In this document: positions 1 to 7,975 of the stretch, piece by piece
Layout of the letters: every line of letters begins with the position of its first letter
How positions within the stretch are numbered: the stretch's first letter is position 1
Origin: JAJFJD01 sp965228425
Lineage (GTDB): Bacteria > Pseudomonadota > Alphaproteobacteria > UBA8366
Assembly: GCA_965228425.1 (NCBI GenBank)
Contig: OZ245815.1
Coordinates: 3,720,001 to 3,784,000 of the forward strand
Reading direction: 5' to 3'
Length of the DNA stretch: 64,000 nucleotides
Notes under the pieces: generated by a model
The model's input: only the letters and a program-made list of their open reading frames with translations
Told to the model about the DNA's origin: nothing
Databases searched by the model: none
Program-made: the position numbers and the translations under genes

Positions 1-264
1 CCGCGCTTCGCGGATTTCGTCATTCTTGACCTGGATGACGCCGCTCTTGACAGTCGACATCAACGTCATGCCGATGCCCCAAACGCCGACGGCCATCGCA
101 ACCAGAAAGGCGCTGATCTGCAGCCGGCGCGTGAGCGGAATGAAATGGACGCGTCCGTCCGAACGAAGAATCAACTCCCGTTCGCGAAACAACTCATCCA
201 AAAATTCAATTACGGAACGACCGCCATGAATTAGACGGTGTATGAAACGATCCACCGGCAGCAT
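1..264 (-). CDS. N-terminal part of a probable DUF5930/M23-type envelope protein (cut by window edge)
   Basis: The reading frame is open from an ATG at 264 to the window edge (88 codons) with no stop, so only the N-terminus is seen. Residues about 22-50 are charged and contain the string LILRSDGRVHFIPL followed by RRLQ; a hydrophobic membrane segment follows at about 51-70, then the start of a polar periplasmic part. This layout matches the DUF5930 N-terminal region found ahead of M23 (LytM) peptidase domains in alphaproteobacteria, which anchors cell-wall hydrolases in the inner membrane. The peptidase domain itself lies outside the window, so the assignment rests on the N-terminal resemblance only. 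A CtrA-like motif lies about 290 bp upstream. Confidence 0.55.
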   Translation of the reverse strand, partial: MLPVDRFIHRLIHGGRSVIEFLDELFRERELILRSDGRVHFIPLTRRLQISAFLVAMAVGVWGIGMTLMSTVKSGVIQVKNDEIREAR

Positions 265-698
265 CCCAACCCAACCTCAGAGATTGTGTTTTTAAACGTT
301 GAACGGATAGGTGTCGGATGTCGCCTTTCGGCTAAGGATGATATCGACCATCCCGTCGGCTTAGAAAACATGCTCCCTCCCAAATTCGACGCCCACTGGA
401 CCCACTGCGTCAAATTCCCCTCTCTGTCACCCCGCGAAGTTATCGGCTGACGAGAGCAAAAACAAGTTCCTCAAAATCGCCGCGGCATGAAACACTTGCA
501 TCCGACCCAGCCGCTAACGCGTTGAACAGGGAGAGTTTCCTCGATTTGCCTTAACGAAGGGTTAACCTCGCCTAACAAGCAGTGTTTGTAGCCCCGCGTA
601 ACACAACGATTTTTCGCGAATCGCCGATTCAACACATAACCGTCTCGCTGCCGCGACAACGACCGGCCGTCGGCCGAATGATGTCGAACAAATTATTG
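265..698. other. Intergenic region of 434 bp
   Basis: No convincing gene is seen here. The short open frames at 231-450 and 471-659 have no recognisable protein features and cover both strands equally. The region must hold the promoter of the minus-strand gene starting at 264 and the 3' end of the permease transcript. The only recognisable element is the CtrA-like motif at 551-566. Confidence 0.5.
551..566. promoter_or_regulatory. CtrA-like binding motif TTAA-N7-TTAAC
   Basis: The sequence TTAACGAAGGGTTAAC matches the full CtrA consensus of alphaproteobacteria, TTAA-N7-TTAA, with the exact 7-nt spacer. It lies between the permease and the probable DUF5930/M23 envelope gene, 287 bp from that start codon. 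CtrA controls cell-cycle, motility and envelope genes, so control of the wall protein is plausible. The distance is long, and a chance match cannot be excluded. Confidence 0.4.
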
Positions 699-1931
699 TT
701 ATGAAAAGGGCTTCGCAAAAAAATCCACAAGCTGGAACACGACAAAGGCCAAACAGCACACGAAACCGAGACTCGGCAGGGCGAAAGCCAAGAGAAAATT
801 CGGCCGGACGCCATCGGCCGACACGTTCAATCGCACCAGTGCCAAATTCACCGTAGCGAAAATCAGCAGCGTTACCATGGACGTGAATCGGGCCAGAAAC
901 TCCAATGGAAATACGTAAGCCAAGGTCAACAACGCCGCGGCGCTGATTCCCGTCGCGAAAACCGGCGTGAGCGTCCGCGACGAAACGGAAGCGAACACGG
1001 CTGGCAAGGATCCTTGCCGTCCCAATCCATACAACACGCGGGATGCCATGATGATCTGCACCAAAGCGCCGTTCAACACGGCAATCACAGCCAATCCGTC
1101 GATCGCCAAGGTCGGCCAACCCGTCAGCCGAATGAAAATGTCCGACAACGGCGCCGTGCTCGCGCCGAGCTCTTCAACCGACATTGTCGAAACGGCCACC
1201 CAGGAGACGGCCGTATAGACGATCAGCGTGACCGCCAAGGTGATCGCGATGGCGCGGGGAAAAACCTGCTCGGGCCGGCGCACTTCCTCCGCAACATTCA
1301 CCATGTCCTCGAATCCGATGAACGCGTAGAACGCCAAAATTGCGCCCGACAAGACGCCCAGCATGCCGAAACTCATCTCGCCCGTCGGGTTTGCAGCGAC
1401 CGCCGATATCGTCTCTGCAGCGAACGCATCGCGGCCGAGCCACACGATGACGACGAGACCGCCGATTTCGAGGACGGTCGCGACACCGGCGAGCATGACC
1501 GATTCCGTAATCCCCCAAATCGCAACGGTGGCCAGGAAACCGACGGTCACCAGAACGATGAGCCAGCCCGGCACCGCGACGATGTTCTGTAGATACCCAA
1601 CGGCACCGGAAACGATCGCCGCGCTGGAAACGAGCCCGATCAGAACAACCGAGAGTCCGACGGCCATCGTCAATGCCGGCCGCCCGAAGGCCTGGTCCAC
1701 ATAGACCGCTTCGCCGGCACTGCGGGGAAAGCGGACGACGAGCTGACTGAACGACAGAGCGGTCAGTCCGGCAAGAACCGCCGCGACAAAGAAGGAAATC
1801 GGGGCGAGAATTCCGGCGACCCCGGCGACCTTTCCGACCAGCACGTAAATTCCAGCACCGATCGTCGTCCCGAGGCCGTAAAGCGTGAGCAACGGAAGCG
1901 ACAGACTGCGCTTGAGCGATTGACCTTGCAT
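699..1931 (-). CDS. APC-family amino acid/polyamine permease
   Basis: A 410-residue, very hydrophobic protein with about 11-12 predicted membrane helices. The first helix carries the APC superfamily signature GTTIGAGIYVLVG (residues about 21-33), where the unwound helix binds the amino group and carboxylate of the substrate. The segment FYAFIGFEDMVNVAEEV (about 205-225) matches the conserved helix 6 region of the family. The length is slightly short of the usual 430-480, with the C-terminus ending just after the last helix. It probably imports or exchanges an amino acid or amine across the inner membrane; the substrate cannot be read. It is monocistronic on the minus strand, 77 bp from the rhodanese gene end. 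Confidence 0.88.
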   Translation of the reverse strand: MQGQSLKRSLSLPLLTLYGLGTTIGAGIYVLVGKVAGVAGILAPISFFVAAVLAGLTALSFSQLVVRFPRSAGEAVYVDQAFGRPALTMAVGLSVVLIGLVSSAAIVSGAVGYLQNIVAVPGWLIVLVTVGFLATVAIWGITESVMLAGVATVLEIGGLVVIVWLGRDAFAAETISAVAANPTGEMSFGMLGVLSGAILAFYAFIGFEDMVNVAEEVRRPEQVFPRAIAITLAVTLIVYTAVSWVAVSTMSVEELGASTAPLSDIFIRLTGWPTLAIDGLAVIAVLNGALVQIIMASRVLYGLGRQGSLPAVFASVSSRTLTPVFATGISAAALLTLAYVFPLEFLARFTSMVTLLIFATVNLALVRLNVSADGVRPNFLLAFALPSLGFVCCLAFVVFQLVDFFAKPFS

Positions 1932-2008
1932 CCCGCAAGAATAGAAGAGCGATTCAGGCCCGCATTGACCTGCCGCAACCTACCGGAATGCGGCTTCGGG
2001 CGTGCGCG

Positions 2009-2434
2009 TCAGCCTTGCGACCAGGGCAGCCCGGTATGCTTCCATCCGCCTACGGTCCCGCGATGGCCGTTCGCGTCCTTATCGCCCTCAAAACCCTCCG
2101 CCACATTGATGCATCGTCCGAAGCCGGCCTCGGTCAATGCGATCGCCGCGCTCTGCGACCGGGCGCCGGACCGGCATATCAGCAGAACGGTTTGGTCCGG
2201 CCGGACCCCGCCCTGTCTGACCTGCTCCACGAATGCCGGATTGACTTCGTTCGCGGGATAATCGAGCCATGATACGCAAAGCGTCTGTTTCTCCAGCGCG
2301 TCGAGCGCAGGCAGGCCGACATATTGCCATTCCGGCGCCGTCCGCACGTCGATCAGGCAGGCGTCGGGCTCGCGTTCAAGCAAATCCCACGCCTCTTGCG
2401 GATTAAGATCGCCCGCATACCGTTGGTCCGCCAT
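2009..2434 (-). CDS. Rhodanese-like domain protein
   Basis: A single-domain rhodanese-like protein of 141 residues. It shows the CDC25/rhodanese fold markers: LIDVRTAPEW (about 28-36) and the active-site loop CRSGARS at 87-93, whose Cys87 would carry the persulfide. Members of this family transfer sulfane sulfur to acceptors such as cyanide, thiols or tRNA- and cofactor-synthesis proteins in the cytoplasm. The acceptor here cannot be deduced. It is transcribed divergently from the MarR regulator (162 bp gap), so the operator array in that gap could also affect it. Confidence 0.88.
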   Translation of the reverse strand: MADQRYAGDLNPQEAWDLLEREPDACLIDVRTAPEWQYVGLPALDALEKQTLCVSWLDYPANEVNPAFVEQVRQGGVRPDQTVLLICRSGARSQSAAIALTEAGFGRCINVAEGFEGDKDANGHRGTVGGWKHTGLPWSQG

Positions 2435-2527
2435 AAATCCCTCTCCTATCTGGTCCAGCGTCCACTGTTGTCCATGTCCGAGGCCCGTGCAAGACGTTCA
2501 TTCAATGAGAAAATTTCCGATTTATCA

Positions 2528-2580
2528 AGCTTGCTCAAAGAAAGCCTGCTTAAAAAAAGCTGGCTAATAATGAGCACGCT
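2528..2580. promoter_or_regulatory. Array of four AGC-N2-GCT palindromes with 15-bp period
   Basis: Four 8-bp palindromes of the form AGC-NN-GCT lie at 2528-2535, 2543-2550, 2558-2565 and 2573-2580, exactly 15 bp apart, with AT-rich spacers. The last copy ends 15 bp before the marR ATG at 2596, so bound protein would cover the core promoter and ribosome binding site region. The natural reading is an autoregulatory operator for the MarR protein. A 15-bp phase is not an integral number of helical turns, so neighbouring sites would face different sides of the helix. Confidence 0.65.
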
Positions 2581-2595
2581 TACTATATTTCCTCC

Positions 2596-3111
2596 ATGAC
2601 CCAATACGACCTGGAAAAAAGTCTCGGGTTTCTTCTGAATGACGTTTCCCGGCTGATGCGCCAACGGTTCGACGAACGCGCGCGACGGCTGGGACTGACG
2701 CGGGCGCAGTGGCGCGTGCTGGGTCATCTGCGTCGGTACGAGGGCATCAGCCAAAGTTCGCTGGCCGAGATTCTCGAGGTCGAAAATGTGACGCTCGGCC
2801 GCCACATCGACCGGCTCGAGGATGACGGCTGGGTGGAGCGGCGGCGCGACCCGGCCGACCGGCGCGTTTGGCGGCTACATCTGGCCGAGAAATCGCGTCC
2901 CATCATTGACCGCCTCAACACGTTATCATCCGAAGTGCGCGAGTTCGCGCTGACGGGACTATCAAAGCAGGACAAGGACAAATTGATCGATACCCTTCAA
3001 TCGATGAAGAACAATCTCTTCACCATGAACGACATCGCACCGGACGACGGCGGCCAAACCGCGCACGGCTCGTCAACCAACAGCAAGACGAGGAAGCAAA
3101 ATGTCGGCTAG
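2596..3111 (+). CDS. MarR-family transcriptional regulator
   Basis: A 171-residue MarR-type repressor. The winged helix-turn-helix spans about residues 35-100: recognition segment ISQSSLAEILEVENVTLGRHIDRLE, then the wing with the family signature DPADRRVWRLHL at 85-96. N- and C-terminal helices form the dimer interface. The C-terminal 25 residues are polar and look disordered. The ATG follows the ribosome binding site TTTCCTCC only loosely, so initiation may be weak. The gene overlaps the following HlyD/EmrA-type adaptor by 11 bp, the classic emrRA-like arrangement, so it probably senses a phenolic or lipophilic compound and represses this pair. The phased palindrome array directly upstream is the likely operator. 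Confidence 0.92.
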   Translation: MTQYDLEKSLGFLLNDVSRLMRQRFDERARRLGLTRAQWRVLGHLRRYEGISQSSLAEILEVENVTLGRHIDRLEDDGWVERRRDPADRRVWRLHLAEKSRPIIDRLNTLSSEVREFALTGLSKQDKDKLIDTLQSMKNNLFTMNDIAPDDGGQTAHGSSTNSKTRKQNVG

Positions 3112-4213
3112 CTTAAAATATTCCCTCCGGGTGCTTTTCTCCCGGTTCAAACGACCCGGCTTCATCCGATACGGCCTGCTGATCATCGGCCCGCTCGCCC
3201 TCGCCTTGGTCGGCGCCTACTACTACGCCATCGGCGGCCGTTACGTCTCCACGGAGAATGCCTATGTGAAGGCGGACAAGATCGCGATCAGCACCGACGT
3301 ATCGGGCCGCGTGACCAGGGTCAACGTAAAGGAAAACCAACTGGTAAAGGAAGGCGCCGTCCTGTTTGAGTTGGATCGCGAGCCGTTCCAAATTGCAGTG
3401 GACAAGGCGGAGGCCGACCTGCGTGCAATCCGCAACGAGATCGAAGCGACCCGCAAGCTATTCCGTGAAAAAGAGGCCGACCTGAAAGAAGCGGCGAAGG
3501 ACGTCGCCTTCTTCCGGAAGGAGTTCGACCGCCGCCGGTCGCTGATGAAACGGGGCGTGGTATCGCAATCGCGGTTCGACACGGCGGGGCGCAACCTGGA
3601 AGCGTCGCGCAACCGTATCGATAGTGTCCGCGAAGAGCTGGGCCGCATGATGGCGCGGTTGGGCGGCTCACCGGAGGTCGCAACAGATCTCAACCCGGAG
3701 GTCCTGGCGGCGGAGGCCAACCTGAACGAGGCGAAACTCAACCTTTCGCACACGATCATCAAATCGCCGACCAACGGGATCGTGACGAAGAACGACCTGC
3801 AGGACGGCGAGTTCGTCACCATGGGCCGACCGGTCTTCAGCATCGTCGCCTGGGACGATATCTGGGTCGAAGCGAACCTGAAGGAAACCGAGTTGACGCA
3901 TGTTAACGAGGGCCAATCGGCGACGATCACGGTAGACGCCTATCCGGACTTCAAATGGAAAGCGCAGGTGAAAAGCATCGCGCCGGCGACCGGCGCGGAG
4001 TTCTCGATCCTGCCGCCGCAGAACGCGACCGGAAACTGGGTCAAGGTGGTTCAGCGTGTCCCGGTGCGATTGGAACTGACGGAGAAAGAATCCGGGCCGC
4101 CGCTGCGCGCCGGCATGAGCGTCATCGTCTCGATCGATACCGAGCATGAACGCGACCTGCCGCCGATCGTGGCGCGCGCCGTTGCCTTCATCAAGGGCGA
4201 CAGCCAAAACTAG
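3101..4213 (+). CDS. HlyD/EmrA-family membrane fusion protein
   Basis: A 370-residue periplasmic adaptor. Residues about 23-44 form one membrane anchor, followed by VSTENAYVKAD, a signature of EmrA-type proteins. The half-lipoyl motifs are at about 60-85 (DVSGRVTRVNVKENQLV) and 220-240 (IKSPTNGIVTKNDLQDGEFV), with a long alpha-helical coiled coil at about 90-195 between them. Adaptors of this type bridge an inner-membrane MFS or ABC exporter to an outer-membrane channel. The ATG lies inside the marR 3' end, so the two are translationally coupled. Unusually, no EmrB-like MFS partner follows: the next gene is a CoA-transferase 167 bp downstream. The pump partner must be encoded elsewhere or be shared. 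Confidence 0.9.
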   Translation: MSASLKYSLRVLFSRFKRPGFIRYGLLIIGPLALALVGAYYYAIGGRYVSTENAYVKADKIAISTDVSGRVTRVNVKENQLVKEGAVLFELDREPFQIAVDKAEADLRAIRNEIEATRKLFREKEADLKEAAKDVAFFRKEFDRRRSLMKRGVVSQSRFDTAGRNLEASRNRIDSVREELGRMMARLGGSPEVATDLNPEVLAAEANLNEAKLNLSHTIIKSPTNGIVTKNDLQDGEFVTMGRPVFSIVAWDDIWVEANLKETELTHVNEGQSATITVDAYPDFKWKAQVKSIAPATGAEFSILPPQNATGNWVKVVQRVPVRLELTEKESGPPLRAGMSVIVSIDTEHERDLPPIVARAVAFIKGDSQN

Positions 4214-4243
4214 ACCGGCCGCCGGCAAACGGGCCGGCCGGTC
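4213..4243 (+). terminator. GC-rich hairpin after the marR-emrA pair
   Basis: GACCGGCCG (4213-4221) pairs perfectly with CGGCCGGTC (4235-4243), immediately after the adaptor stop codon. There is no T-tract after the stem, so it may be a weak or Rho-assisted terminator, or an mRNA 3'-end stabiliser. Confidence 0.4.
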
Positions 4244-4380
4244 CCCCGCCGCCATGGCTCGGTTGCATGCGCCTGCGGCAACGCGGCGGCGTGCATCGAT
4301 TCCCGCATTGCTCTACCCTGGCCGCGGCCGCTTTCGCCGGTCCTCACCTCTAACCATCCATCCGCCGCGGAGGATCGCCC

Positions 4381-5568
4381 ATGTCCCATGAACGCCCATT
4401 TGCCGGCCTAAAGGTCTGTGACATCTCGCAAGGCATCTCCGGTCCCTATTGCGGCATGATGCTGGCGCAATACGGCGCGGACGTGGTCAAGATCGAAGGC
4501 CTGAACGGCGATTGGATCCGCAATATGGGCGGGCGGATCGAAGGCGATCATTCGGCACAATCGCTCGCCATGAACCGCGGCAAGCGCAGCATCGCGCTCG
4601 ACCTCAAAAAACCGAAGGGTCTCGAGATTGCCCGGCGTTTTGCGCGCGAGGCGGACGTGGTCACGCAGAATTTCCGGCCCGGCGTCATCGACCGGCTGGG
4701 ACTCGGCTATGACGACGTCTCGGCCGACAATCCCGACGTGATCTATCTCACCATCACCGGCTTCGGCACCGCCGGCCCGCTCGGCGAGCGGCCGGTCACC
4801 GACCAGATCATGCAGGGCTTTTCCGGCCTGCAGTCGATCACCCGTGGCCGTGACGGCGCGCCAATCGGTGTCGGCACCGCCATCATCGACTACATCACCG
4901 GCAACTATGGCTATCAGGCCGTCGCAACGGCACTCTTCGCCCGCGCCATGGGATCCGGCGGCCGGCACGTAAAGGTCAGCATGCTCCAGGCCGCGATCGC
5001 GGTGCAGGCCGGCCAATTCATCCGGCACCATACACAGGGCAAGCAGCCGGCGGCGGCCGGCGTCCCGGTCGGCGTCTTCACGACCAAGGAAGGCTACATC
5101 AGCCTCAGCTCGAACAAGCCCACGCATTTCGCCGAAGTGTGCGACCTGCTCGGCCTGGAAGACCTGAAAAGCAATCCGGACTACGACACGCACAAGAAGC
5201 GCGTGTGGAAATCGGCCGAGATCAGCGCCGCCTTTCAGACCGTGTTGCTCGAAAAGTCCGCCGCGGACTGGGAAGAGAAGTTCAGCGCGCTGGGGCTCAT
5301 GTGCACGCGGGTCAACGGCTACGGCGACCTGCTCGACCATGAACAGGTCAAGGCCGAAGAAATCTTCACCTGGGCGCAGCAAAGTGACACCGGACCGATT
5401 CCAGTGCCCAACCTGCCCGGCGTCGATCCGGCAACCCCGGACGATCCGCGTGCGACATCGCCCCGTATCGGAGAACATACCCACACCCTGTTGACCGAAC
5501 TTGGATACGACGCGGACGGCATCGCCGCCCTCGCCGCCGAGAACGTCATCCCAACCAACGAGACATAA
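4381..5568 (+). CDS. CaiB/BaiF-family CoA-transferase (class III)
   Basis: A 395-residue family III CoA-transferase, which moves CoA between carboxylic acids through a covalent aspartyl intermediate. The N-terminus FAGLKVCDISQGISGPYCG is typical, and Asp170 in IIDYITG falls at the position of the catalytic Asp of formyl-CoA transferase. The motif YGADVVKIE (31-39) is the usual CoA-fold segment. The ATG at 4381 is preceded by a good ribosome binding site (GGAGGATCGCCC). The gene is followed after 40 bp by an enoyl-CoA hydratase in the same direction, so the two probably activate an acid and then hydrate or modify its CoA thioester. The substrate is unknown. Confidence 0.92.
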   Translation: MSHERPFAGLKVCDISQGISGPYCGMMLAQYGADVVKIEGLNGDWIRNMGGRIEGDHSAQSLAMNRGKRSIALDLKKPKGLEIARRFAREADVVTQNFRPGVIDRLGLGYDDVSADNPDVIYLTITGFGTAGPLGERPVTDQIMQGFSGLQSITRGRDGAPIGVGTAIIDYITGNYGYQAVATALFARAMGSGGRHVKVSMLQAAIAVQAGQFIRHHTQGKQPAAAGVPVGVFTTKEGYISLSSNKPTHFAEVCDLLGLEDLKSNPDYDTHKKRVWKSAEISAAFQTVLLEKSAADWEEKFSALGLMCTRVNGYGDLLDHEQVKAEEIFTWAQQSDTGPIPVPNLPGVDPATPDDPRATSPRIGEHTHTLLTELGYDADGIAALAAENVIPTNET

Positions 5569-5608
5569 TCCGAAGAACACCGAGCACTATGGAAGGATCA
5601 CCCGAAGA

Positions 5609-6361
5609 ATGAGCGACAACCTCGTTACCTATGAATCCAAGGACAACATCGCGTTCATCACGATCAACCGCCCCGACAAGCTGAACGCGTTGAGCAACCC
5701 GGTCGTGGTCGAAATCCGCGAGGCGATGATCCAGTACCGCGATTCCGATGACCGCTGCGCCATCGTCAGTGGTGCCGGCGACCGTGCCTTCTCGGTCGGC
5801 GCCGACTTGAAGGACCCGCCGCGCGATCCCGACCTCTGGGAATGCATGCCCGGCGTCGGCGTGGACGTGGACAAGCCGCTCATCGCCGCTGTCTCCGGTT
5901 ATTGCGTCGGCGGCGCCTATGTTTTGGTCCAGTTCTGCGACCTCGCCGTCGCATCCGAAACCGCCGACTTCTTCTATCCGGAAGCGCAGATCGGTTTCTG
6001 CGGCGGCTTGATCGCCGGTTGCGCGGGCCGCATCCCGTACAAAATCGCCATGGAGTTCATGCTCACCGGCAAGCATTTCGACGCCCAGCGCGCCTATGAG
6101 GTCGGCATGGTCAACAAGGTCGTACCGGCTGGCCAGCACATCGAAGGCGCGATGGAATACGCCGAAGTCCTGCGCGACAGCGCCCCGCTCGTGGTTGGCG
6201 CGTTGAAGCGCTTCGTGCGCAACACGGTCATACCGCGCGGACCGTCCGAACAGTCCGGGCTGGCCCAACGCGACCTCTTGGCGATCCGCCGCAGCGAAGA
6301 CCAACAGGAAGGCGGCCGCGCCTTCCGCGAGAAACGCAAACCGGTCTTTACGGGACGCTAG
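5609..6361 (+). CDS. Enoyl-CoA hydratase/isomerase (crotonase) family protein
   Basis: A 250-residue crotonase-fold protein. FSVGADL (61-67) and GYCVGGA (97-103) carry the two backbone amides of the oxyanion hole that holds the acyl-CoA thioester carbonyl; PEAQIGF follows at 114-120. I chose the ATG at 5609 because the crotonase domain begins at once (LVTYESKDNIAFITINRPDKLNAL) and GAAGGATC lies upstream; an in-frame start 36 codons earlier would overlap the preceding gene. It is the second gene of a two-gene unit with the CoA-transferase and ends at a strong intrinsic terminator. Hydratase, isomerase and dehalogenase activities cannot be told apart from sequence alone. Confidence 0.9.
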   Translation: MSDNLVTYESKDNIAFITINRPDKLNALSNPVVVEIREAMIQYRDSDDRCAIVSGAGDRAFSVGADLKDPPRDPDLWECMPGVGVDVDKPLIAAVSGYCVGGAYVLVQFCDLAVASETADFFYPEAQIGFCGGLIAGCAGRIPYKIAMEFMLTGKHFDAQRAYEVGMVNKVVPAGQHIEGAMEYAEVLRDSAPLVVGALKRFVRNTVIPRGPSEQSGLAQRDLLAIRRSEDQQEGGRAFREKRKPVFTGR

Positions 6362-6366
6362 ACTGC

Positions 6367-6403
6367 ACGGACGCAACGGGCGCCAGCCCGCGTCCGTTTT
6401 TTT
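6367..6403 (+). terminator. Strong intrinsic terminator after the CoA-transferase/hydratase pair
   Basis: A long GC-rich stem (ACGGACGC...GGGC pairing with GCCCGCGTCCGT) starts 6 nt after the stop codon and is followed directly by seven T residues. This is a textbook Rho-independent terminator on the plus strand. Confidence 0.88.
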
Positions 6404-6477
6404 CGCCCCCATTTCGGCGGATCGCGATTGTCGCGTATCCTGGGGCGGCAACCGTGTGCGCAGAGAGAAGAAACGCG

Positions 6478-7101
6478 ATGAAACTCTACATCACTCCCGG
6501 ATCGCCCTATGCCCGAATGGCCCGCGTCGTCGTCCAGGAAAAGGACCTGGAAGATCGGGTCGAGCTCGTCCAGGCGAAGACGCGGACGGAGAATTCGCCC
6601 TATTACGACATCAACCCGTCCGGGCGGGTCCCGTTCCTGTTACTCGACGACGGCCGAAGTTTCGAAGAATCGTCTTTGATCTGCCGCTATCTCGACTCGG
6701 TCGACGACAATCCGACGCTCGACTCCGCGCCGGGCGCGCCGGAATGGGAACTGCCGAGGCTGGAGTCGATGGCGCGCAGTATGCTCGACGGCATCAGCCT
6801 CTGGTCGCGGGAATTCACCTACCGGCCCGCCGAGATTCGCTCCGATTTCTTCATCAATCACGAGACTGCCCGCGCCGTGCGGATGCTCGACGCTTTCGAG
6901 CGGGAGCTCGAAAATCCGGTTTTCACGGGGCCGCTCAACATGGCGCAGCTGACGCTGGCCTGCACCCTGCACGGGCGGGACAAAATCGCCAATGGTTTCG
7001 AATGGCGCGGCGAGCGGCCGAAACTGGCCGCTTGGATCGACCGCATCGGCGAGCGCCCGTCATTTGCGACGACCAAGCCGCCGCCCCGAAAGCCGCATTA
7101 G
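6478..7101 (+). CDS. Glutathione S-transferase family protein
   Basis: A 207-residue cytosolic GST. The N-terminal thioredoxin-fold domain (about 1-78) starts MKLYITPGSPYARMARVVVQE and includes the cis-proline segment GRVPFLLLDD and the glutathione-gamma-glutamyl contact FEESSLICRYL. The C-terminal helical domain spans about 85-200. Ser or Tyr near residues 9-12 would activate glutathione. I took the ATG at 6478, preceded by AGAGAGAAG, over an in-frame ATG 8 codons earlier. The gene lies between a terminator and an alpha/beta hydrolase gene 25 bp downstream, with which it may be co-transcribed. Possible roles are detoxification or glutathione-dependent isomerisation. Confidence 0.88.
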   Translation: MKLYITPGSPYARMARVVVQEKDLEDRVELVQAKTRTENSPYYDINPSGRVPFLLLDDGRSFEESSLICRYLDSVDDNPTLDSAPGAPEWELPRLESMARSMLDGISLWSREFTYRPAEIRSDFFINHETARAVRMLDAFERELENPVFTGPLNMAQLTLACTLHGRDKIANGFEWRGERPKLAAWIDRIGERPSFATTKPPPRKPH

Positions 7102-7126
7102 TCCTGCCAGGAAGAGGATACCCGCC

Positions 7127-7972
7127 ATGCCCAAGATCGACGTGAACGGCGTCAACATCTACTACGAGGAAGCGGGCAGCGGCGTGCCGATCCTGTTCCT
7201 GCACGAGTTCGCGGGCGACTACCGCAGTTGGGAACCGCAGATGCGCTTCTTCGCGCGCCGCAACCGCTGCATCACCCTGTCCTACCGCGGCTACCCGCCC
7301 TCGGACATTCCCGACGATCCGGATGCCTATTCGCAGGATATCTTTCTCGACGACATCCTCGGCGTGATGGATGCGCTGGACATCGGCAAGGCGCATCTCT
7401 GCGGCCTGTCGGTCGGCGCCAACAGCGCCGTGTTCATGGGCATGCGCGCGCCGGAACGCTGCCTGTCGCTGATCGTCGCCGGCGGCGGCCACGGCAGCGT
7501 CAAAGGGGCGGAAGACCGCGAGGAATTCGAACAGGATTTCTCGGTGCGCGCGGAACGCCTGCTGAAGGAAGGCATGGAGGTGATCGCCCGCGAACAGGCC
7601 GACAAGCCGAACCGCCGCCCGATGAAGGCGAAGGACCCGCGCGGCTGGGCCGAATTCCGCGACCAGCTTATCGAGCATGACGCGAAGGGCTCCGCCTACA
7701 CCGCCGTCGGCGTGCCGCTGAAGCGTCCGAACTTCCAGGATATCGAGCAAGACCTCGCCACCATGGACGTACCGACACTGATCATCGTCGGCGACCAGGA
7801 CGCGAACTGTATCGAAGGCAGCATCTTCTTGAAGCAAGCCCTGCCCCGCGCCGGGCTCGCCGTCTTCCCGATGAGCGGCCATCTGCTGCCAATCGAGGAA
7901 CCGGATCTCTTCAACCGCATGATGCTGGAGTTCATCACCCAGGCCGAGGCCGGGCGGTGGGAGAAGCCGTAA
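7127..7972 (+). CDS. Alpha/beta-fold hydrolase
   Basis: A 281-residue alpha/beta hydrolase. The nucleophile elbow GLSVG is at 93-97 with Ser95; HEFAG (about 26-30) forms the oxyanion-hole loop where HG is usual; the acid is probably in IIVGDQDANC and the base in MSGHLLP near the C-terminus. The family covers esterases, C-C hydrolases and haloperoxidase-like enzymes, so the substrate is open. AGGAAGAGGATACCCGCC before the ATG is a good ribosome binding site. It follows the GST gene by 25 bp and runs almost stop-to-stop into the convergent enoyl-CoA hydratase, leaving only 3 bp between the two. Confidence 0.88.
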   Translation: MPKIDVNGVNIYYEEAGSGVPILFLHEFAGDYRSWEPQMRFFARRNRCITLSYRGYPPSDIPDDPDAYSQDIFLDDILGVMDALDIGKAHLCGLSVGANSAVFMGMRAPERCLSLIVAGGGHGSVKGAEDREEFEQDFSVRAERLLKEGMEVIAREQADKPNRRPMKAKDPRGWAEFRDQLIEHDAKGSAYTAVGVPLKRPNFQDIEQDLATMDVPTLIIVGDQDANCIEGSIFLKQALPRAGLAVFPMSGHLLPIEEPDLFNRMMLEFITQAEAGRWEKP

Positions 7973-7975
7973 CGG

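Noticed and set aside
231..450. Two overlapping short open frames on opposite strands
   Set aside because: No ribosome binding site stands out, no motif is visible and both strands are equally open, so neither can be supported as a gene.
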